Source: Flavobacterium frigoritolerans
GTDB taxonomy: Bacteria; Bacteroidota; Bacteroidia; Flavobacteriales; Flavobacteriaceae
DNA length: 64,000 bases
Reading direction: 5' to 3'
Assembly: GCF_025847275.1 (NCBI RefSeq)
Contig: NZ_JAOZEV010000017.1
Coordinates: 42,547 to 106,546 of the forward strand
Below the pieces are notes generated by a model. That model did no database searches. It saw only the letters and a program-made list of their open reading frames with translations, and was not told the origin of the DNA. This document shows positions 32,591-42,407 of this stretch, piece by piece (within the stretch, counting starts at the first letter, position 1; every line of letters starts with the position of its first letter). Position numbers and translations under genes: made by a program.

Positions 32591-33511
32591 ATGATTAGAT
32601 ATGTTTTGATGGTGCTTGTAGGAGCTGCAAGTTTTGGTATTCTTTCTTCATTTGTAAAACTTGCCTATAGACAAGGCTATACAACTCCCGAAGTCGCTTT
32701 TATTCAAGCACTTTTAGGAGCAATTGTATTATGGAGTATCGTTTTTTTTACAAATAAAGAAAGTCGTAAATCTAAAGGAAGCCGTAAACCTAAAGAAATA
32801 GGATGGCTACTAGTAACAGGTGCAACAATAGGAATTACAACTTTTCTGTATTATTTATCAGTAAAGTATATTCCGGCATCTATTGCTATTGTATTACTTA
32901 TGCAGTTTTCATGGATTGGTATTTTGCTAGAATGGCTTTTGTACGGTAAAAAGCCGCTTAAAATGGAATTAATCGTAACTGCAGTTGTTATTTTTGGGAC
33001 ACTTATGGCAAGTGGTATCGATTTAAACCAAAGTAATTCTTTATCCTTAAAAGGAGTTGGATTTGTATTATTGGCATCTCTAATTTATTCTATTTATATT
33101 ATACTTAATAGTAAGACAGGAAAAGAAGGTAACTGGCAAAACAGAAGCGCATGGATTATGACTGGCTCAGCGCTTTCTATTTTAATTCTAAACTTTCAGC
33201 CTATAGTTTTCTCTAATCACTTAGACCTTCATTTATTAAAGTGGGGGCTTTTCCTCTCGGTTTTTGGAACCATTTTGCCTCCAGCTTTGTTCGCTGTAGG
33301 TATTCCTAAAGTTGGTGTAACAACAAGTGGACTTTTAATGACTGTTGAATTGCCAGTAGCTGTTCTTACCGCTAACTTGGTATTGGGAGAAAATATAACT
33401 TTTGTTCAAATTATTGGAATTCTAATTATGATTGCAGCAATTATAGCCATGAATCTTAAAAAAGAGAAACCACTTAATGAAAATAAAGAAGAACTCGATT
33501 CTTATGTTTGA
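32591..33511 (+). CDS. EamA/DMT family transporter
   Basis: 306 residues, ten hydrophobic helices in two five-helix EamA repeats (first: GAASFGILSSFVKLAYRQGYT; second: GVGFVLLASLIYSIYIILNSKTG). A basic linker rich in Lys/Arg (near residues 58-69) follows the second helix, and the protein ends in a charged tail. It is a drug/metabolite-type exporter of unknown substrate, probably controlled with the MarR regulator upstream. Confidence 0.85.
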   Translation: MIRYVLMVLVGAASFGILSSFVKLAYRQGYTTPEVAFIQALLGAIVLWSIVFFTNKESRKSKGSRKPKEIGWLLVTGATIGITTFLYYLSVKYIPASIAIVLLMQFSWIGILLEWLLYGKKPLKMELIVTAVVIFGTLMASGIDLNQSNSLSLKGVGFVLLASLIYSIYIILNSKTGKEGNWQNRSAWIMTGSALSILILNFQPIVFSNHLDLHLLKWGLFLSVFGTILPPALFAVGIPKVGVTTSGLLMTVELPVAVLTANLVLGENITFVQIIGILIMIAAIIAMNLKKEKPLNENKEELDSYV

Positions 33512-33572
33512 TGATTCTTATAAAAAGAACACAGAAGATTAAATCGCTGTAAAATAGTTAGTTTTATTATCG

Positions 33573-34031
33573 TTAAGAACGTCGTTTAGGTAAATTTCTG
33601 TCGTACATAATAATACTTCCAGCCACAGCTACATTTAAACTTTTTTCTGATTTAAATTTTATTAAATTATGGCATTTATCCATTGCTTTTCTGGATAGAC
33701 CATGATCTTCTGCTCCCAATAAATAAACACAACGTCTTGGATGTTCAAAGGTTTCTAAATCCGAAGCTTTTTCATCTAATTCAACACCAACTAATCGCGC
33801 TCCTTTAGGCAAGTTATCAAAAAAAGCTTCAAAGGTATCATAATGAAAGTAAGGAATTGCTTTTACGGCATCATGAGTATCACAAGCTTGTTTGGCATAT
33901 CGATTACCTATGGTAAAAATAAAAGTGGCGCCTAAGTTTTGAGCAGTTCGCCACAAAACACCTAAATTTTCAGGGGTTTTACCATTTTGTATTCCTATCC
34001 CAAAATATTCATTTATAAAGTTATCATTCAT
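33573..34031 (-). CDS. TrmH/SpoU-family RNA methyltransferase
   Basis: 152 residues from ATG 34031 (an in-frame ATG at 34067 adds 12 odd residues and is less likely). SPOUT-knot signatures: GIQNGKTPENLGVLWRTAQNLGA (motif 1, N-x-G-x-x-R-T-A), VYLLGAEDHGLSRKAM (motif 2) and SLNVAVAGSIIMYD (motif 3, N-V-A-x-A-x-x-I). It uses S-adenosylmethionine to methylate a ribose 2'-OH in tRNA or rRNA. Stands alone. Confidence 0.88.
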   Translation of the reverse strand: MNDNFINEYFGIGIQNGKTPENLGVLWRTAQNLGATFIFTIGNRYAKQACDTHDAVKAIPYFHYDTFEAFFDNLPKGARLVGVELDEKASDLETFEHPRRCVYLLGAEDHGLSRKAMDKCHNLIKFKSEKSLNVAVAGSIIMYDRNLPKRRS

Positions 34032-34188
34032 AAGTGCAAAAGTACAAACTGTTAGGACATAAGTCAATTTTTAGATCCATATACTTGAATTCACCAATCG
34101 AATAGTAGGTAATTATAAAATTATTATTAGTTTGATTAATCTTTGCTAAAATTTTTATTCAGCAAGTTTTTTTTTTTAAGCTGTTCTA

Positions 34189-34328
34189 TTAATTCCTTTT
34201 GATCAACTCGACTCTACGATTTTTAGATTTATTTCCTTCTGAATACCCAATATCTCCTTTGTAATCTCACCATCAAAAACTTTAGCAGCTCCGACTGGCA
34301 AGTTAAAAAATGGGAAATTACCTAAATC
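34189..34328 (-). pseudogene. Remnant of an OmpA-family gene
   Basis: On the minus strand a frame reads DLGNFPFFNLPVGAAKVFDGE, as found before the OmpA domain in some Flavobacterial outer-membrane proteins. After a shift of frame it continues GDIGYSEGNKSKNRRVELIK, the very end of an OmpA domain (N-R-R-V-E). Only the outer ends are left and the domain core is deleted, so this is a relic. The stop is at 34189-34191. Confidence 0.5.
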
Positions 34329-34621
34329 AGCATTTATTTAGAATTAAATAAATTCATAGTTCGAAGTCTTTACTATTCATCATAAATTTCAAACCTTGAA
34401 AGTCATTTATTTTTAAGTTTTTTTCAATTATCCTTCGCCTCTAACTTACTAGTATATTTTCAGAAAAGTGCTTTAATTATTTGTGATAAAAATGGTTGTG
34501 ATTTCTGTTGCAATTATTACATAACCAGTGTCTTAGGTTTTGCCTATACCGTCATTGTTTTTATCAGTTTGAATTTATAAATGTGTCCCTATACATTTGT
34601 CCTTTAAAACAAAAATGCTAT
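34329..34621. other. Upstream region of catalase
   Basis: No further gene recognised. It includes the region before the catalase start; fragments of the OmpA-like relic may extend to about 34460, but stops break every frame. Confidence 0.3.
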
Positions 34622-36142
34622 ATGAAAAAAAAATCAATTCTGTATGTTTTAGCTATGTCATCTATGTCAATAGTGGCACAACAAAAACAGATTACAACCA
34701 ATACAGGTACTCCTGTTGGAGATAATCAAAATTCGAAAACAATAGGTCAGAATGGCCAGGTTTTATTAGAGGATATTCATTTAATCGAAAAACTTGCTTC
34801 ATTTGATAGAGAACGCATACCCGAAAGAGTTGTACACGCCAGAGGAACGGGTGCTTATGGAGAATTTGTAGCATCGGGAGATTTCTCAAGCTATACAAGA
34901 GCGTCTTTATTTGAAAAAGGGAAGAAGACACCAGTTTTTGTACGTTTTTCTACTGTTGTGCACGGTGTAGGTTCTCCAGAAACATTGAGAGATCCAAGAG
35001 GATTTGCTACTAAATTTTATACAGATCAGGGAAATTATGATTTGGTAGGTAATAATCTACCAGTATTTTTTATTCGTGATGCGATTAAATTCCCAGACAT
35101 GGTACATGCTTTCAAGCCTTCTCCTGTGACTAATAAACAGGATGCAAATAGAGTTTTTGACTTTTTTAGTAACATTCCCGAAGGGACACATATGCTTACG
35201 CGTGTTTATTCAGATTACGGAATACCTGCTAATTACAGACAAATGGATGGTTCTGGAGTGCATGCTTTTAAATGGATTAATAATGCGGGTGAAGTAACCT
35301 ATGTAAAATATACTTGGAAATCATTGCAAGGTGTAAAGAATCTAACAGCAACTGAAGCTATTGAAATGCAAGGTAAAGACTTTCAGCATGCTACAGTTGA
35401 CTTATATGAAAACATAAAAATGGAGAAGTATCCATCATGGGAACTTTATGTACAATTGTTAAAACCAAGTGATTTTCACAAACTGGATATCAATCCGTTA
35501 GATCCTACAAAAGTATGGGCAGAAAGTATAATTCCTTTACAGTTGGTTGGAAAAATGACATTGAATAAAACTCCTGATAATTTCTTTCAAGAAGTAGAAC
35601 AGTCTGCATTTTCACCAGGGACATTGGTACCAGGAATAGAACCATCAGAAGACAAACTATTGCAGGGGCGTTTATTTTCATATTCTGATACGCAACGATA
35701 CAGAATCGGAACAAATTTTCAACAGTTACCAATAAACGCGTCTAAAGTAGCAGTAGTCACTAATAATCAGGACGGTGCTTTTTCTACAAGGAAAGGAAAT
35801 GGAGATATTAATTACCAGCCTAGTGCTTCTAAAAATGGATTTACTGATAATGAAAATTATAAATATTCAAAATCAAACTTTTCGAATACCACTACTGTTC
35901 AACAAAAAATCAGTAAGCCAAACGATTTTAAACAAGCTGGTGAATTTTATCGTTCCCTAAATGAAACAGAAAAGCAAAATCTGATAAGTAATCTATCAGG
36001 TGATTTAAAAGGTGTAACCAATAAAGATGTCGTTAAAAAAATGGTCGGTTATTTTTACATGGCAGACAGTGATTATGGAAAACGTTTAGCAAAAGAACTG
36101 GGTTTGTCGAGAGAAGATGTAGAAAAAATATTTTTGAAATAA
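34622..36142 (+). CDS. Exported clade-type catalase (KatA/KatB-like)
   Basis: 506 residues from ATG 34622. The signal peptide (KKKSILYVLAMSSMSIVAQQ) points to the periplasm, unusual for catalases. It breaks down H2O2. Haem-catalase motifs: active-site His in RVVHARGTGAYG (about residue 65), distal Asn in YDLVGNNLPVFFIRDAIKFPD, haem-ligand Tyr in GRLFSYSDTQRYR. It lacks the long KatE C-terminal domain. It is followed by an ankyrin-repeat gene, as katB is by ankB in Pseudomonas. An earlier ATG would add 38 non-conserved residues. Confidence 0.93.
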   Translation: MKKKSILYVLAMSSMSIVAQQKQITTNTGTPVGDNQNSKTIGQNGQVLLEDIHLIEKLASFDRERIPERVVHARGTGAYGEFVASGDFSSYTRASLFEKGKKTPVFVRFSTVVHGVGSPETLRDPRGFATKFYTDQGNYDLVGNNLPVFFIRDAIKFPDMVHAFKPSPVTNKQDANRVFDFFSNIPEGTHMLTRVYSDYGIPANYRQMDGSGVHAFKWINNAGEVTYVKYTWKSLQGVKNLTATEAIEMQGKDFQHATVDLYENIKMEKYPSWELYVQLLKPSDFHKLDINPLDPTKVWAESIIPLQLVGKMTLNKTPDNFFQEVEQSAFSPGTLVPGIEPSEDKLLQGRLFSYSDTQRYRIGTNFQQLPINASKVAVVTNNQDGAFSTRKGNGDINYQPSASKNGFTDNENYKYSKSNFSNTTTVQQKISKPNDFKQAGEFYRSLNETEKQNLISNLSGDLKGVTNKDVVKKMVGYFYMADSDYGKRLAKELGLSREDVEKIFLK

Positions 36143-36180
36143 CAATACAGCTAAGCTTTAAGAAGTAATAGTATTCTAAA

Positions 36181-36219
36181 AAAAAGAGTTCATTTTTAAT
36201 TAAAAGGACTCTTTTTTTT
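36181..36219 (+). terminator. Terminator after catalase
   Basis: AAAAGAGT (36182-36189) pairs with ACTCTTTT (36208-36215) followed by a T run. It lies between catalase and the ankyrin gene, so the latter is read through or has its own promoter. Confidence 0.65.
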
Positions 36220-36280
36220 ATTTAGTTAATAACTAAACTGATTGCTTTAATAGCTACACTATTTATAATACATCAAGAAA

Positions 36281-36805
36281 ATGAAGAAAAAACTCAATAT
36301 ACTTATTTTGCTTTTAATGCTATTTGCAACTTTTGCAATTTCTGCTCAAGAGGATATTTTTTCAGCCGCACGTACCAATAATATCAAACTATTGAATGAT
36401 TTATTAGTTGAAAATAATGACATTAATAGTGTGGATGAAAGAGGTAGTACAGCATTAATAGTAGCATGCTATAATAACAGTTACGAAGTGGCAGAATTGT
36501 TATTAAAAAAAGGAGCGAATCCCAACATTCAGGATAAAATGGGAAATACGGCGCTCATGGGAGTATGTTTTAAACGATTGGACAAAATGGTTCTACTATT
36601 ATTGAGTCATAATGCAGCCATTAACCAAAGAAATTATAATGGAGCAACGGCATTAATTTTTGCAGCAACCTTTGGTGCTGATTCCATAATAAAAATTTTA
36701 TTTGATAGGGGAGCGGATAAAACGATACGGGACAGATTTAATAAAACAGCTCTTGATCATGCCATTCTTCAAGAAAATGAAATAGCAGTACAATTGTTAA
36801 AATAG
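36281..36805 (+). CDS. Exported ankyrin-repeat protein (AnkB-like)
   Basis: 174 residues: signal peptide (ILILLLMLFATFAISAQ) and four ankyrin repeats with typical loops (GSTALIVACYNNSYEVAELLLKKGANPN, GNTALMGVCF, GATALIFAATFG, NKTALDHAI). Periplasmic ankyrin proteins next to periplasmic catalases are known to support catalase activity in Pseudomonas, so a partner role for 34622-36142 is inferred. The gap is 138 bases, with a terminator in it. Confidence 0.85.
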   Translation: MKKKLNILILLLMLFATFAISAQEDIFSAARTNNIKLLNDLLVENNDINSVDERGSTALIVACYNNSYEVAELLLKKGANPNIQDKMGNTALMGVCFKRLDKMVLLLLSHNAAINQRNYNGATALIFAATFGADSIIKILFDRGADKTIRDRFNKTALDHAILQENEIAVQLLK

Positions 36806-37408
36806 ATAAATAAATGCTTATTCTTTCTCTTCAAAATTTAAAAAGTTTCTTATTAAGATGTCATCTTAATTGCAATTCAGATTACAGATCTTTTCGTATA
36901 AAGTCCTTATTTTCTTTTTGGAATGCTAAAATACCAAATCTCATTATACTTTGTTGTTTCTAGGCTTGTAAAACATTAAGTATCTGTTTTATAGGTGTAT
37001 GAGTATCTATGTGGTATGTGTTTTTTAGGATAATACCTAGTTTATATAATATGTTTGCCCAACGTTTTTGTGTAGTGTGATTATTATCCCCAAATCAATT
37101 TCATACTATAAATTATTTACTTAACCTCAAGAGTTATTGATAATGTTATTTAGTTTTTTTCTTGTTAAACAAAAACTGCAAGATAGACTCTAAATTATAT
37201 TTTCGACTAAAGAATTACTAAGTTATTAATACAAACTAAGATTTAAGATATTCTTACTTGACAAAAAAACCGCTAAGGATTTAATCTTCCACAACGTTTT
37301 TTATGCAGGAAACAATATGACATATTTCAATACCAGATTAAATCTGAAATCTATAGTTAATAACAGTAATCACTTATTACGCTTATAATTTTAAACGACT
37401 TATATATT
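36806..37408. other. Intergenic region without recognisable gene
   Basis: About 600 bases of AT-rich sequence with stops in every frame. I see no terminator, repeat or RNA gene that I can support. Confidence 0.35.
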
Positions 37409-37588
37409 ATGAATCATTCTATTTTTTTGAGGCATTTTGTGTCTTGGGCTAAATTGTTTTATAAAATCTTTAAACCAATTGGCATTCGACAAGGATTTAA
37501 AATCCAGAATCATCAAGTAGCTGTTTGTGGTAATAATAGTATTTATAGTACTCCACAGTTATTCTTGAGAGCACAAATCAGTTATTAA
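37409..37588 (+). CDS. Possible 59-residue protein
   Basis: ATG 37409 to TAA 37586-37588, just below the usual length cut-off. It starts MNHSIFLRHFVSWAKLFYKI, a basic-hydrophobic sequence, then a weakly hydrophilic tail. There is no similarity I recognise and no strong ribosome-binding context. It may be chance. Confidence 0.25.
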   Translation: MNHSIFLRHFVSWAKLFYKIFKPIGIRQGFKIQNHQVAVCGNNSIYSTPQLFLRAQISY

Positions 37589-37635
37589 CATTAAGCCCAC
37601 TTTTAATCAATTTAAAAACTTTATAACTGCAAAAC

Positions 37636-40600
37636 ATGAAAAAAATTACTTTAATTAAAAAATCCTGCTTGGCAAAGGTTTTTTACCGTAGATCGGTTTT
37701 ATTGCTATTCCTACTGGTGAATTTTGTAGTGCAAGCACAAGCAACCTTGCCTACATTTACACTCAGTGTAACACCAACAGCAGAGAGTTGTAGGAATAAT
37801 GGTGTATTAGCATTTAGTACTTCGGGAACTGATCCTGGTGCTACTGTGACTTATGCTATTTACAAAGCTCCAAATTTTAGCACTGCGCTTGTTACAACAA
37901 CAGGCAATTCTCAAACAGGACTAAGCGGAGGTGCTTATCGTATCGTTGCTACCCAAAGTATGGCAGGACACACAAGTAACTCTAAAACTTGGGATGGTAA
38001 TATTAGTGGAGATGTGAGTCCGCTAAGTTTTACCGTTACTAAAACAGATGTGACTTGCCCAAATTCAGGAGCAATTAATGTCACAATTAATGCAGGAACA
38101 CCAGCTGCCGTTAACGCGTATACAATTAATAATACTAGCACTTCTACTGTAGTAGGCCCTCAATCTGGCGGATCTTTTACAGGGCTTAGCGGAGGTTCTT
38201 ACATAGTATCTGTTAAAGATAATTGTGGAGAAATTGTAACTCAAACAGTAACTCTTACTGTATTTACTCCTAATGTTATATTTGAGCCAGGGACTAATTA
38301 TAATACAGAAAGAAGTACTTGTGGTTTTGGTGATTTTCGACAATTTTTAAAAGCAGGAGCAGATAGTAACGTAATGGTTTATCCGCTTAAGTTTGACTAT
38401 ATTGTTCATCCGCCGGGTGGAGGAGCAGACATAATAACGACTAAGACTATTACAGGTCCTAATCGTTTTGGTAGTAATACTGATGATATAACTACTTCTA
38501 TTCCTTTTTATAATACACCTTTTGTATTAGATTTAATGATAACTGATGCTTGCGGAAATGAATTTAATTCAACAAGAAATATTAATGATCCGGCAGAAGT
38601 GTTTTCTCAGATTTTACCTGCTAATTGTTCGGGATCTTATATTTCTTTAGGTACTCAATATATGGCAAAACCTTTGTTGTACGAAGTGTTATCTGCACCT
38701 TCAGGCTATACTATTGGAGCGCCATCTAACTCTAACCTTGTAGGAAGTATTGGGAATCCAATACCTGATGGACCTTATGTAATTCGTGTAACGGATGCCT
38801 GTGGTAATAATATTAATGAAAATGTTACAGTATCTACTCCAACGCCTAGCGTATGGGTATTTCAGGGAACAGGTTGTGGAGCTGGAAATGGTACATTTTC
38901 GGTATCACAGAATACTGCAACTTATACTTTTGTAAGTGCAAAAATTACGGCAGGACCTTCTGGTTTCTCCAGTTCTTATCCTGTTGACGCGACATCTCAT
39001 ATTATGGCAGATGGATATAATGTTGTTTTTGATGATGTTGCTGGAGGAACATACACTGTTGAAACAACTGATAATTGTGGACATATCATTACTACAAATG
39101 TAAATGTTATTGGTTATGACCAAGGAACTGTAGTAGCCTCTAAAGTTCAAAAGTGCGGTAGTTTTGATGTTAATTTGAATGTTACAGGAGATAATCTTGT
39201 TCCAGCTTATCAGAATGTGCTTTATTGGTTACAAATAAAAGATCCATCAAGTAATAATTGGGGGCATCCTACAGCAGGAGGTTTTTCTAGCGATGCACCT
39301 AACTCAACAAATGCTCAATCATTAACAAATGGTCAGCAACAAGGTTCATGGACAGCTCCTGGAACTTACAGAATAGTAAAAACTTTTACAACGCTTGAAT
39401 TATCTCCGGGTGTAGCAGTTTATGGTTATGGAAGAAAATGTTATGATGTTCTTTCTACTTTTGATTATGCTACAAAAGGGTTAAAAGCGAAAGATTTATA
39501 TTCGTTTCAATGTGCTGATGGCGTACATTATAATGCTTCTATAACGGGTTATGATGGTGTAGAACCTTATACGTACGGTATTACTACTAAAGACGGTAGC
39601 TCTTTTATAGTAAATAATGGTAACAGTAGTCTTTTTACTAGCTTAACTGGTGGTATCTATAATTTTACTATTGCGGATGCCTGTGGTAATGTTGTTAATT
39701 CATTATTAGATATTGCAAAACTTGGATTACCGAAACTAACAGCTGTAAATATATGTAATGGTTCTACAACAGGAAAACTTTCTGTAGATGGAGTTCCATA
39801 TCTTAATTTTAGCTGGACTAAAGACGCTGATCCTACTGTTTTGAGTACAAGTTCAACTTTATCTTTTCCAACATTTAATACAGCTACCGATACTGGTACT
39901 TATCATGTAAGACTTACTTCATCTCCTCCAAGTTCATGTGTAGATGTTGTTTTAGATTATCAAATAACATCAAATTTAGATAATCCAAATTCGGGAGCAA
40001 ATAGTTCAACTCCTGTTTGCAGGTCGGTTACTAACTTAGATTTAAATACATTGCTTCCCGCTACAGCAGATCCTTATGGTACGTGGGTAGAAACAACTAA
40101 CCCGTCTAGTGGGAATTTAAATGGTCATCTTTGGTCACCATCTGTATCTGCGATAGGATCATTTACTTTTACTTATACTGTGAATGGTTTATGTTCGGGA
40201 ACTTCTGTATCAACTTATACTATTGTGAATACAGCTGCTCCAGCAGTACCAACAGCCGATGTAACGCAACCTACATGTGCACTAAATACAGGTACTATTA
40301 CAGTTACAGTTCCTGTAGCAGCACCAGATATTACTTATACTCTTACTGGAACAAATCCTGTAACTGCAGCTGTTATTAATACCACTGGTGTATTCTCAGG
40401 ATTAGCTTCAGGTACTTACGATGTAACTGCATCTGCTGGAGCATGTGTATCAGCAGCAGCAAGCTTTACCGTGAATGCACAACCAGTAACTCCTGCAATA
40501 GCATTATTTAGTGGCGTAACTCAGCCAACGTGTTCTACTGAAACAGGTAGTTTTACAATTACCAATTATGATGCTACAAAAACATATACGTTTACACCAT

Positions 40601-42345
40601 CTACAGGAGTAAGTGTATCGGCAACAGGAGTTGTAACAGCACCTGCAGAAACATATACAGCAACAGTTACAGATTTAATTTCAGGATGTACGTCAGTAGC
40701 TTCGGCTAGTTTAATAATAAATGCTCAGCCAATTACACCGGTTACTCCAATATTAGGTACAGTAACACAACCTACTTGTGCAGTAATAACAGGAAGTTTC
40801 ACAATTACCAATTATGATGCAACTTACACGTATGCAGTTACACCAACTACTGGAGTAAGTATATCAGCTACAGGAGTCGTAACTGCACCAAAAGGGGACT
40901 ATACAGTAACGGCAACATTAGGAGGTTGTACTTCACCATCAGCTAGTACAACTGTTAATGCACAACCAGTAACTCCTGTACAACCAGTATTGAGTATTGT
41001 AATACAACCAACAACTTGTGCAATGCCAAACGGTAGCTTCACAATTACCAATTATGATGCAACTTATACGTATGCAGTTACACCAACTACAGGCGTAAGT
41101 GTATCAGCTACAGGAGTTGTAACAGCACCGAAAGGGGATTATACAGTAACAGCAACATTGGGAGCTTGTACTTCACCTTCGGCTAGTACAACAGTCAACG
41201 CTGCTCCATTGGCACCAGCTACTGCATTATTTAGTGCTGTAACTCAGCCAACGTGTTCTGCTGTAACTGGTAGTTTTACAATTACCAATTACGATGCTAC
41301 AAAAACATATACGTTTACACCAACTACAGGGGTAAGTGTATCGGGAACAGGAGTTGTAACAGCGCCTGCAGGAGCATCATATACAGCAATAGTTACAGAT
41401 GCAACTTCAGGATGTGTATCATCGGTATCTAATACTATAGCAATACAATCTGTAATTTGTGCTAAAGTTGATGATTATACTTTAACTCCTATTATAGGAA
41501 GAGTTGGAGGTACAACGCTAAATGTATTAATAAATGATACTTTCAACGGATTACCTATTATAACATCAGAAGTAAACTTAACAGGAGTAAATGTACCAAC
41601 GGGGTTGACCTTAAATAATAACGGAACGATCACTGTAGCTCCTAGCACACCAGCTGGTAATTATGTTGTTACTTATAGCATCTGTGAGAAGTTAAATCCA
41701 TTAAATTGTGATACAACAACTGCTACTGTGGTTGTAGCTTCAGCAGTAATCCATGCAAATGTTGATGATTATACTACAACACCAATTAATGAAAAAGATG
41801 GAGGTACAACACCAAATGTATTAGAAAATGATACCCTGAATGGATTCCCTGTTATAGCGTCTGAAATAAACTTAACAGGAGTAACAGTTCCAACAGGATT
41901 TACATTAAATACAGATGGTACAATAACGGTAGCTCCAAATACACCAGCAGGAAACTATACCATTATTTACAGTATTTGCGAAAAATCAAATCCAACAAAT
42001 TGTGATACTGCTACAGTTACAGTAGCTATAAATTCATCTTGTATTATAGAAGTTTTTAATGCTGTTTCACCAAATGGAGATGGAGAAAATGATGTATTTA
42101 GAATTGATGGATTAGAATGTTTCCCTGATAACACAGTTGAAATTTATAACCGTTGGGGAGTTTTAGTCTACGATCTTGATCATTATAACAATTCAGACAG
42201 AGCCTTTAAGGGGATATCTGAAGGACGTGTAACAGTTAATCAAAGTGCTGAATTACCTGTGGGAACTTACTATTACATCCTAAAATATAGAGACAACGAT
42301 TCAAATGGACATTCGAAAGCAGGGTACTTGTATTTAAACAGATAA
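37636..42345 (+). CDS. Large T9SS type B surface adhesin (SprB-like repeat protein)
   Basis: 1569 residues. A signal peptide ends near VVQAQA (residue ~35). The first ~850 residues hold SprB-type repeats marked by paired Cys motifs and GG-Y/T turns. Then four ~80-residue repeats (FTITNYDATYTYAVTPTTGV core, residues ~955-1270), two ~98-residue cadherin/bacterial-Ig-like repeats (DDYTxTPI...NVLxNDTxNG), and a gliding-motility-associated C-terminal domain (NAVSPNGDGENDVFRIDGL, YNRWGVLVYD), the T9SS type B sorting signal. Secreted and held at the cell surface; adhesion or gliding role is by analogy to SprB. Its SprF-like partner follows. Confidence 0.9.
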   Translation: MKKITLIKKSCLAKVFYRRSVLLLFLLVNFVVQAQATLPTFTLSVTPTAESCRNNGVLAFSTSGTDPGATVTYAIYKAPNFSTALVTTTGNSQTGLSGGAYRIVATQSMAGHTSNSKTWDGNISGDVSPLSFTVTKTDVTCPNSGAINVTINAGTPAAVNAYTINNTSTSTVVGPQSGGSFTGLSGGSYIVSVKDNCGEIVTQTVTLTVFTPNVIFEPGTNYNTERSTCGFGDFRQFLKAGADSNVMVYPLKFDYIVHPPGGGADIITTKTITGPNRFGSNTDDITTSIPFYNTPFVLDLMITDACGNEFNSTRNINDPAEVFSQILPANCSGSYISLGTQYMAKPLLYEVLSAPSGYTIGAPSNSNLVGSIGNPIPDGPYVIRVTDACGNNINENVTVSTPTPSVWVFQGTGCGAGNGTFSVSQNTATYTFVSAKITAGPSGFSSSYPVDATSHIMADGYNVVFDDVAGGTYTVETTDNCGHIITTNVNVIGYDQGTVVASKVQKCGSFDVNLNVTGDNLVPAYQNVLYWLQIKDPSSNNWGHPTAGGFSSDAPNSTNAQSLTNGQQQGSWTAPGTYRIVKTFTTLELSPGVAVYGYGRKCYDVLSTFDYATKGLKAKDLYSFQCADGVHYNASITGYDGVEPYTYGITTKDGSSFIVNNGNSSLFTSLTGGIYNFTIADACGNVVNSLLDIAKLGLPKLTAVNICNGSTTGKLSVDGVPYLNFSWTKDADPTVLSTSSTLSFPTFNTATDTGTYHVRLTSSPPSSCVDVVLDYQITSNLDNPNSGANSSTPVCRSVTNLDLNTLLPATADPYGTWVETTNPSSGNLNGHLWSPSVSAIGSFTFTYTVNGLCSGTSVSTYTIVNTAAPAVPTADVTQPTCALNTGTITVTVPVAAPDITYTLTGTNPVTAAVINTTGVFSGLASGTYDVTASAGACVSAAASFTVNAQPVTPAIALFSGVTQPTCSTETGSFTITNYDATKTYTFTPSTGVSVSATGVVTAPAETYTATVTDLISGCTSVASASLIINAQPITPVTPILGTVTQPTCAVITGSFTITNYDATYTYAVTPTTGVSISATGVVTAPKGDYTVTATLGGCTSPSASTTVNAQPVTPVQPVLSIVIQPTTCAMPNGSFTITNYDATYTYAVTPTTGVSVSATGVVTAPKGDYTVTATLGACTSPSASTTVNAAPLAPATALFSAVTQPTCSAVTGSFTITNYDATKTYTFTPTTGVSVSGTGVVTAPAGASYTAIVTDATSGCVSSVSNTIAIQSVICAKVDDYTLTPIIGRVGGTTLNVLINDTFNGLPIITSEVNLTGVNVPTGLTLNNNGTITVAPSTPAGNYVVTYSICEKLNPLNCDTTTATVVVASAVIHANVDDYTTTPINEKDGGTTPNVLENDTLNGFPVIASEINLTGVTVPTGFTLNTDGTITVAPNTPAGNYTIIYSICEKSNPTNCDTATVTVAINSSCIIEVFNAVSPNGDGENDVFRIDGLECFPDNTVEIYNRWGVLVYDLDHYNNSDRAFKGISEGRVTVNQSAELPVGTYYYILKYRDNDSNGHSKAGYLYLNR
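40498..41440 (+). repeat. Four 237-246 bp coding repeats within the adhesin
   Basis: The conserved ACAATTACCAATTATGATGC block recurs at 40555, 40801, 41041 and 41278, that is at 246, 240 and 237 bases. Copies 2 and 3 are nearly identical over ~200 bases, pointing to recent duplication or gene conversion; copies 1 and 4 resemble each other more. This pattern allows length changes by recombination. Confidence 0.8.
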
Positions 42346-42354
42346 ATTTAAATT

Positions 42355-42392
42355 AATCCCTGAGAGTTGGAGAACTTTTACTCTCAGGGATT
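42355..42392 (+). terminator. Hairpin between adhesin and SprF genes
   Basis: AATCCCTGAGAGT (42355-42367) and ACTCTCAGGGATT (42380-42392) form a perfect 13-bp stem with a 12-base loop. There is no real T run after it, so it may be a partial attenuator or an mRNA-processing or stability element that lowers expression of the next genes rather than a full stop. Confidence 0.6.
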
Positions 42393-42407
42393 TAAATAAA
42401 AAAACAG

